A DNA stretch of 9,689 nt from Bacteroidetes bacterium UBA2322. Its GTDB lineage: Bacteria; Bacteroidota; Bacteroidia; Chitinophagales; UBA2359. Below the pieces are notes generated by a model. That model ran no database searches and was not told the origin of the DNA. It saw only the letters and a program-made list of their open reading frames with translations. Location of the stretch: NCBI GenBank assembly GCA_002345145.1, contig DDVC01000147.1, positions 3,012 through 12,700 on the forward strand. Reading direction: 5' to 3'. This document shows, piece by piece, positions 5,341 through 9,689 of the stretch. A program made the position numbers and the translations under genes. The stretch's first letter is position 1. Each line of letters starts with the position of its first letter.

Positions 5341-6600
5341 GTGTTTCTTTTTATCAAAATACTGGCAGAAGCCGTTATACAGGCGCTTCAAGAGCTTTGG
5401 AATAACCGGCTACGCACTTTTTTATCCGTCTTGGGCATCACCATTGGCATTTTTTGTGTCATTGCCGTACAAATGATGGTAGAAAGTGTACAGCAAAATG
5501 TTAAACAATCTTTTGCCCGATTGGGCAACGATGTGGTTTATATTGACCGGTTTCCGTGGGACGAAGACCCCTCTATGAACTGGTGGAAATACATAAAACG
5601 CCCCATGCCCACATTATCGGAGTTTAAGGCTATTGAGTCAAAAGCTATGAGCGCCGGCGCCGTAGCTATGCGTATAATTATTCAGGGTCAAGACCTTAAA
5701 CACCGCAATTCTGTAGTAGAAAATGTGCCTATGGCTGCCGCCACGCATGAGTTTGGCAACATCTTTAACCTTGAGTTTGAAGACGGACGCTTTTTTACCA
5801 CTGTCGAATCGCAGTTGGGCGGCAATGTTATTGTACTCGGAAGCAAATTAGCAAGCAACCTTTTTCCAAACCTTGGCTCGGCAGTAGGCAATGAGGTGCG
5901 CATGAAGGGTAAAAAACTTACCGTAGTGGGCGTGCTGAAACCCGAAGGGCAAAGCCTGCTGGGAGACGGATTTGACGAAGTAGCCATACTACCCTACAAC
6001 TTTATGCGCCGCTACATAGACCCCAACAGCGAACGCGTAATGCCCCTTATTGCCGTTAAAGCTGCCGATGGCGTTAATACTGAACAACTAAAAGACGACC
6101 TCCGCGCCGTGCTTAGGGCAGAGCGCAAGCTAAAACCCAAAGAAGACGATAACTTTGCCCTTAACCAAATGAGCCTCCTTACAGCAGTAATTGATAACGT
6201 TTTTGCCGTTATAAATGCAGCCGGTTTTTTAATAGGTATTTTTGCCATTTTGGTGGGCGGTTTTGGCATTGCCAATATCATGTTTGTATCGGTAAAAGAA
6301 CGAACCGGCATTATAGGCATCAAAAAATCGTTAGGAGCTAAAAACTATTTTATTTTAATTGAATTTCTGATTGAGGCTGTTTTTCTGAGCATCTTGGGCG
6401 GGTTACTGGGGCTGCTGGCAGTTTGGCTGCTCAGTTTGGTAGGCAATAACTTTGTAGAAAGTTTTAAACTGGTGCTATCTATGAATAACGTAAAAACCGG
6501 CATATTCCTATCGGTAGTAGTAGGTGTTTTATCCGGATTTATACCCGCCCTCAGCGCCGCCCGAATGAATCCGGTAGAAGCTATCAGGCAAAAATTTTAA
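5341..6600 (+). CDS. MacB/FtsX-type ABC transporter permease
   Basis: This 419-aa inner-membrane protein has the MacB-like layout. A short N-terminal helix and NNRLRTFLSVLGITIGI lead into the first membrane segment (about 27-46). A large periplasmic MacB-PCD-like domain follows (about 48-285), then three membrane segments near 288-316, 337-367 and 387-405. The C-terminal ARMNPVEAIRQ (407-417) is the typical FtsX-family ending. Relatives couple a cytoplasmic ATPase to export or to mechanotransmission across the envelope. No ATPase or membrane-fusion gene is adjacent, so its substrate and partner are unknown. There is no in-frame ATG before residue 45, so GTG at 5341 is the most likely start: it gives the expected FLFIKILAEA N-terminus and lies downstream of the promoter at 5261-5290. 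The stop is 17 bp before the sixA-like gene, so the two are probably co-transcribed. Confidence 0.9.
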   Translation: MFLFIKILAEAVIQALQELWNNRLRTFLSVLGITIGIFCVIAVQMMVESVQQNVKQSFARLGNDVVYIDRFPWDEDPSMNWWKYIKRPMPTLSEFKAIESKAMSAGAVAMRIIIQGQDLKHRNSVVENVPMAAATHEFGNIFNLEFEDGRFFTTVESQLGGNVIVLGSKLASNLFPNLGSAVGNEVRMKGKKLTVVGVLKPEGQSLLGDGFDEVAILPYNFMRRYIDPNSERVMPLIAVKAADGVNTEQLKDDLRAVLRAERKLKPKEDDNFALNQMSLLTAVIDNVFAVINAAGFLIGIFAILVGGFGIANIMFVSVKERTGIIGIKKSLGAKNYFILIEFLIEAVFLSILGGLLGLLAVWLLSLVGNNFVESFKLVLSMNNVKTGIFLSVVVGVLSGFIPALSAARMNPVEAIRQKF

Positions 6601-6617
6601 CCCCCCAATCCCCCTGT

Positions 6618-7118
6618 ATGAAACAATTATTCCTTGTTCGCCACGCCAAATCAAGCTGGGACAACTCCTCCCTGCCCGATTTTGCCCGCCCACTTAATGA
6701 ACGCGGACTAAAAGATGCCCCAAAAGTGGGTAAATACCTGTACCAAAAAGGCGTAAAACCCGATGTCCTTATCAGCAGCCCGGCTAACCGTGCCCACACC
6801 ACCGCCACCCTAATTGCCCATGAGCTGCATTATCCAATTGAAAAAATTACCACCAATTTTAAACTATACGCATTCTCTTACGATGTATCCGATGTGCTGC
6901 CCGTTATAACCGGTTTGCCCGATACTTGTAATTCCGTCATGCTGTTTGGACACAACCCCACCTTTACAGAACTTGCCAACTATTTTACCCACCGCCATTT
7001 TCCCGATGAAAACCCCACTTGCAGCGTAGTTGCCCTTGAATTTAACACCCCACATTGGCAACTTGCCTCGCCACAAAATGCCCGGTTAATGTGGCATGTA
7101 TTTCCTAAAATGTTGTAG
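6618..7118 (+). CDS. SixA-like histidine phosphatase
   Basis: This 166-aa cytoplasmic protein belongs to the histidine phosphatase (RHG/phosphoglycerate mutase-like) superfamily, SixA branch. The catalytic motif is RHAKSSW at residues 8-14, with His9 as the expected phospho-acceptor. SSPANRAHTTA (53-63) supplies the second conserved arginine, and GHNPTF (111-116) supplies the second active-site histidine, His112. E. coli SixA removes phosphate from histidines in phosphorelay or nitrogen phosphotransferase proteins; the target here cannot be told from sequence. The protein carries the RHA-K-S-S-W and LNERG-x-x-D (26-33) features usual for the short SixA group rather than for phosphoglycerate mutases. 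It follows the ABC permease by 17 bp and ends inside the stem-loop at 7116-7151. Confidence 0.93.
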   Translation: MKQLFLVRHAKSSWDNSSLPDFARPLNERGLKDAPKVGKYLYQKGVKPDVLISSPANRAHTTATLIAHELHYPIEKITTNFKLYAFSYDVSDVLPVITGLPDTCNSVMLFGHNPTFTELANYFTHRHFPDENPTCSVVALEFNTPHWQLASPQNARLMWHVFPKML

Positions 7119-7151
7119 CAAAGGGCAGCACAAACGCACTGCCCTTTGCTA
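7116..7151. terminator. Stem-loop at the 3' ends of convergent sixA-like gene and pruA
   Basis: TAGCAAAGGGCAG (7116-7128) pairs perfectly with CTGCCCTTTGCTA (7139-7151) around a 10-nt loop, a 13-bp GC-containing stem that includes the stop codon of the SixA-like gene. No long T-run follows on either strand. It may be a U-tract-poor terminator or an mRNA-stabilising 3' hairpin serving both convergent genes. Confidence 0.7.
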
Positions 7152-7257
7152 TAATAAACTACAGGCGATAAATAAGAAATATGGGTAAAACCGGCATAAA
7201 ATAATGATACACCCACTCTCATAGTCCATTCAGGCAAAAAGCCAAACCACCCTTCCC

Positions 7258-7277
7258 TACCTCCTTTATAAGAGGTA
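7258..7277. other. Small inverted repeat downstream of pruA
   Basis: TACCTC (7258-7263) and GAGGTA (7272-7277) are complementary across an 8-nt loop, 55 bp after the pruA stop on the minus strand. The stem is short and has no U-tract. The rest of the 213-bp spacer 7119-7331 holds nothing else I can name. Confidence 0.25.
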
Positions 7278-7331
7278 ATTAATTTCGTTTCCCCATCAGG
7301 CAGCATTATATGCCAATCCTAACTCCCATAC

Positions 7332-8966
7332 TTACCCCTCATTACTCAAAAACGGATATTGGTAAGCAACCGGCGGCACAAAATTTTCTTTAATAGACCT
7401 TGCCGAAACCCATCGGATAAGATTAAGATAAGAACCCGCTTTATCATTAGTGCCCGATGCCCTGCCACCGCCAAAAGGCTGTTGATTTACCACAGCGCCG
7501 GTAGGTTTGTCATTTACATAAAAATTGCCGGCAGCATGACGCAGTTTTTGGGTTGCCAAAGCAATAGCATAACGGTCTTGGGCAAAAACAGCGCCCGTAA
7601 GCGCATAGGGCGAAGTTTTATCCAACAATTCCAGCGTTTGCTCAAACTCGCTGTCTTTATACACATAAACGGTAAGTACCGGACCAAAAATCTCCTCGCA
7701 CATGGTTACATAATGCGGGTCTTTAACCAATATAACCGTAGGTTCAATAAAATAACCTTCTGCTTTGCTGTATCTCCCCCCGGCAATAATTTCGGCATCG
7801 GGGTGGTTTTTGGCGGCATCTATATAATCGGTAATTTTGTCGAACGATTTTTCGTCAATTACGGCGTTAATAAAATTGCCAAAGTCTTCTACACTACCCA
7901 TTTTAAAGTCTAACAGGGCTTCCACCAGTAGCTCACGCACCTCCATCCACAAACTCTGCGGAACGTAAGCCCTTGATGCCGCCGAGCATTTTTGCCCCTG
8001 ATATTCAAAAGCGCCCCTTGCTAAGGCAGTTGCCACTGCTTCGGCATTTGCCGACGGGTGAGCAATCACAAAATCCTTGCCGCCGGTTTCGCCCACTATA
8101 CGGGGATAGCTTTTATACGTGGCTATATTTTGCCCAATGGTTTTCCACATAAAATTAAACGTTCCGGTAGAGCCGGTAAAGTGTATGCCTGCAAAATCGG
8201 GGTGAACAAAAACCGCATTACCCACCGTAGGACCATCAGTATAAATCAAATTGATAACCCCATCGGGTAAGCCGGCTTCTTTTAATACCTGCATTATCAC
8301 ATTAGCCGAGTAAATCTGCGTTTCGGCGGGTTTCCACACTACCGTATTACCCATCATAGCCGGCGAAGTAGGTAAGTTGCCGGCAATAGCGGTAAAGTTA
8401 AACGGAGTAATTGCCAGCACAAAACCTTCTAAGGCACGATACTCCATTCTGTTCCACACCCCTGCCGATGACGCGGGTTGTTTGGCATAAATCTGCGTCA
8501 TGTAATATACATTGAACCGCAAAAAATCAATCAATTCACATGCCGAGTCAATCTCTGCTTGATAAGCATTTTTCGACTGTCCCAGCATAGTGGCAGCATT
8601 TATTTTATACCGGTAAGGTCCTGCCAAAAGGTCTGCCGCCTTTAAAAATATGGCTGCCCTCTCCTCCCATGCCAATGCCTCCCATGCAGGTTTAGCCGCC
8701 AGTGCTGCTTGTATAGCCTGCTCCACTTGCTCTGCTGTACCTCTGTGGTAATACCCAAGCGTATGTTTGCGTTCGTGAGGCGGATGTATGGCTATCTTAT
8801 TGCCGGTGCGCACTTCTTTTCCGGCAATATACATAGGAATATCTGCCTCTTGGGCTTTGGCTTCTTTCAGCGCTTTTTTAAGAGCCGCCCGCTCTACAGA
8901 GCCGGGTGCATATCCTAAAACCGGTTCGTTATGGGGTGTGGGAACGGTAAAAAATCCTTTAAGCAT
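7332..8966 (-). CDS. pruA: L-glutamate gamma-semialdehyde (1-pyrroline-5-carboxylate) dehydrogenase
   Basis: This enzyme oxidises L-glutamate 5-semialdehyde to glutamate with NAD+, the second step of proline breakdown. The 544-aa length fits the stand-alone eukaryote/Bacteroidota-type P5C dehydrogenase and not the bifunctional PutA. Visible aldehyde dehydrogenase signatures are ITPFNFTAIAGNLPTSPAM (186-204, Asn190), GSTGTFNFMWKTIG (265-278), VGETGGKDF (291-299, Glu293), GQKCSAASRAYVP (324-336, catalytic Cys327), CEEIFGPVLTVYVY (423-436) and NQQPFGGGRASGTNDKAG (494-511). The frame is open upstream to 9053, but the ATG at 8966 gives the family-typical LKGFFTVPTPHNEPVLGY start. I see no perfect TAnnTTTG upstream; the minus-strand TAGACTTG at 8973-8980 is one base off and too close to the ATG. 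The proline dehydrogenase gene is not in the window. Confidence 0.97.
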   Translation of the reverse strand: MLKGFFTVPTPHNEPVLGYAPGSVERAALKKALKEAKAQEADIPMYIAGKEVRTGNKIAIHPPHERKHTLGYYHRGTAEQVEQAIQAALAAKPAWEALAWEERAAIFLKAADLLAGPYRYKINAATMLGQSKNAYQAEIDSACELIDFLRFNVYYMTQIYAKQPASSAGVWNRMEYRALEGFVLAITPFNFTAIAGNLPTSPAMMGNTVVWKPAETQIYSANVIMQVLKEAGLPDGVINLIYTDGPTVGNAVFVHPDFAGIHFTGSTGTFNFMWKTIGQNIATYKSYPRIVGETGGKDFVIAHPSANAEAVATALARGAFEYQGQKCSAASRAYVPQSLWMEVRELLVEALLDFKMGSVEDFGNFINAVIDEKSFDKITDYIDAAKNHPDAEIIAGGRYSKAEGYFIEPTVILVKDPHYVTMCEEIFGPVLTVYVYKDSEFEQTLELLDKTSPYALTGAVFAQDRYAIALATQKLRHAAGNFYVNDKPTGAVVNQQPFGGGRASGTNDKAGSYLNLIRWVSARSIKENFVPPVAYQYPFLSNEG

Positions 8967-9127
8967 AATTTGCAAGTCTATTTTCTGATGAACAATAACT
9001 AACTGAAAAGGGCAGTACCCTAAAACTTGATAATAACGAATGTAGATAGCCAAATGGTTCTATAAAGGGTAAAAGTTGCCCCGATAACCAGCTATTCAAC
9101 GCCGCGCATACTGCTCAACCTAAAAAC

Positions 9128-9187
9128 AAAGCGCCCCAAAAGTTCTTTCCATCATACTGCCCGATGAATAGAACTTTGGGGGCGCTT
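9128..9187 (-). terminator. Intrinsic terminator of the T9SS cargo gene
   Basis: Arms 9129-9146 (AAGCGCCCC, one mismatched A, AAAGTTCT) and 9170-9187 (AGAACTTT, G, GGGGCGCTT) form an 18-bp stem with one A-G mismatch and a 23-nt loop. Read on the minus strand the stem is followed by TTTGTTTTTA, a U-rich tract. It starts about 20 bp after the stop of the minus-strand gene, so it is a terminator for that gene that also insulates pruA. Confidence 0.85.
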
Positions 9188-9205
9188 GTTCTTCCTACCT
9201 ATGCT

Positions 9206-9688
9206 TTACCTTGTCAGTAAAACAGGTAGTGTTATCCTGTCGCCCTCCACCCTATTGAGCACGGCAAAATAAGTGCCTGCGGGCAGGTGGGTCATATCTA
9301 AGCTAAACTGTAGCTCCACGTTTTCTTCGGCAGTACCGTCAAACAATACCATCACCTCCTTGCCATCTATGGCATACAGTGCCACCTGTACCCATTCTGC
9401 CTTAGGCATGGTAAGGGTTAGGGTGGTTAAGCCCTCGGTGGGGTTGGGTGCAGCGCTAAAACCTATGTCTGCCTGTTCTATTGTTTTAAACCCGCGGTTG
9501 GTATCGGTTACGGTGAACGTGCGCACAATACTGTTGCCGCCGCAGTCGGTTATGGTTACGGAGTAGGTGCCGCCCGGCAAGCCGCTGTACGTATGCGTAC
9601 CATTGCTGGATGTTTGCATAGCATCAGCCACCAAGGGCGACCATGTGTAGGTGTAATACGCTCCACCACTGCACGCTATACCGCCGGT
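9206..9688 (-). CDS. C-terminal part of a type IX secretion cargo protein with an SprB-like repeat (5' end outside the window)
   Basis: The frame is open to the right edge, so only the last 160 residues are seen; the internal TTG at 9634 should not be taken as the start. Residues 1-62 of the visible part read like one SprB-type adhesin repeat: SGGAYYTYTWSP (7-18), then THTYSGLPGGTYSVTITDCGGN (31-52) in two parts, then TFTVTD (57-62). Residues about 75-160 match the T9SS type A (Por) C-terminal sorting domain: AAPNPTEG (79-86), VALYAIDGKEV (102-112), LPAGTYFAVL (135-144) and a basic C-terminal Arg. Such proteins cross the outer membrane through the type IX secretion system and are released or attached to the surface. 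The full protein is probably much longer; its upstream domains cannot be seen. Confidence 0.9.
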   Translation of the reverse strand, partial: TGGIACSGGAYYTYTWSPLVADAMQTSSNGTHTYSGLPGGTYSVTITDCGGNSIVRTFTVTDTNRGFKTIEQADIGFSAAPNPTEGLTTLTLTMPKAEWVQVALYAIDGKEVMVLFDGTAEENVELQFSLDMTHLPAGTYFAVLNRVEGDRITLPVLLTR

Positions 9689-9689
9689 A

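Noticed and set aside
5688..6323. Minus-strand ORFs within the ABC permease
   Set aside because: They are antisense shadows of a gene with clear membrane topology and family motifs.
7359..7913. 184-aa plus-strand ORF inside pruA
   Set aside because: It is the complement of the conserved C-terminal aldehyde dehydrogenase region and has no domain features.
8967..9053. 29-residue N-terminal extension of PruA
   Set aside because: The extension has no resemblance to the family; MLKGFF at 8966 is the typical start and gives 544 aa.

Overview
The window most likely comes from a member of the Bacteroidota. Three kinds of evidence point there. A truncated gene at the right edge encodes a protein ending in a type IX secretion (Por) C-terminal sorting domain preceded by an SprB-like repeat. 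Several genes have the phylum's TAnnTTTG -7 promoter element instead of a Shine-Dalgarno sequence. The small uncharacterised protein at 2056-2553 resembles a family I know from this phylum. The lineage within the phylum cannot be set from this window. The gene content is mostly housekeeping; the unusual material is non-coding.

Layout, left to right. (1) cysD (51-956, minus), the small subunit of ATP sulfurylase, is followed on its 3' side by a 7-bp repeat tract that runs to the window edge. (2) A stretch of about 1.1 kb without a convincing gene (957-2055) holds a tandem array of eighteen 21-bp units, stopped in all six frames, and a degenerate flank that keeps the same 21-bp phase. (3) A 165-aa protein of unknown function (2056-2553) is followed by a spacer carrying a hairpin, a pair of CGCAAAG-type repeats and more heptamer repeats. 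(4) A membrane-anchored SPFH/band-7 protein (2959-3915) ends at a strong bidirectional terminator shared with convergent queA (4081-5130, minus). (5) Divergently from queA, a MacB/FtsX-type ABC permease (5341-6600) and a SixA-like phosphohistidine phosphatase (6618-7118) form a tight two-gene unit behind a near-consensus Bacteroidota promoter. (6) pruA (7332-8966, minus) encodes 1-pyrroline-5-carboxylate dehydrogenase. (7) A truncated T9SS cargo gene (9206-9688, minus) is followed by its own hairpin-plus-U-tract terminator.

The genes do not form one pathway: sulfate activation, queuosine tRNA modification, proline catabolism, membrane organisation, an export-type permease and surface secretion lie side by side in short transcription units. 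I see no defence system, integrase, transposase, CRISPR array, tRNA or rRNA. The best candidate for something undescribed is the 21-bp array at 1436-1813 with its phase-locked flank. Its period equals two DNA helical turns, each unit has an almost invariant 13-bp core and a variable 8-bp segment, and the flank carries two AAAAAC/GTTTTT dyads exactly three periods apart.
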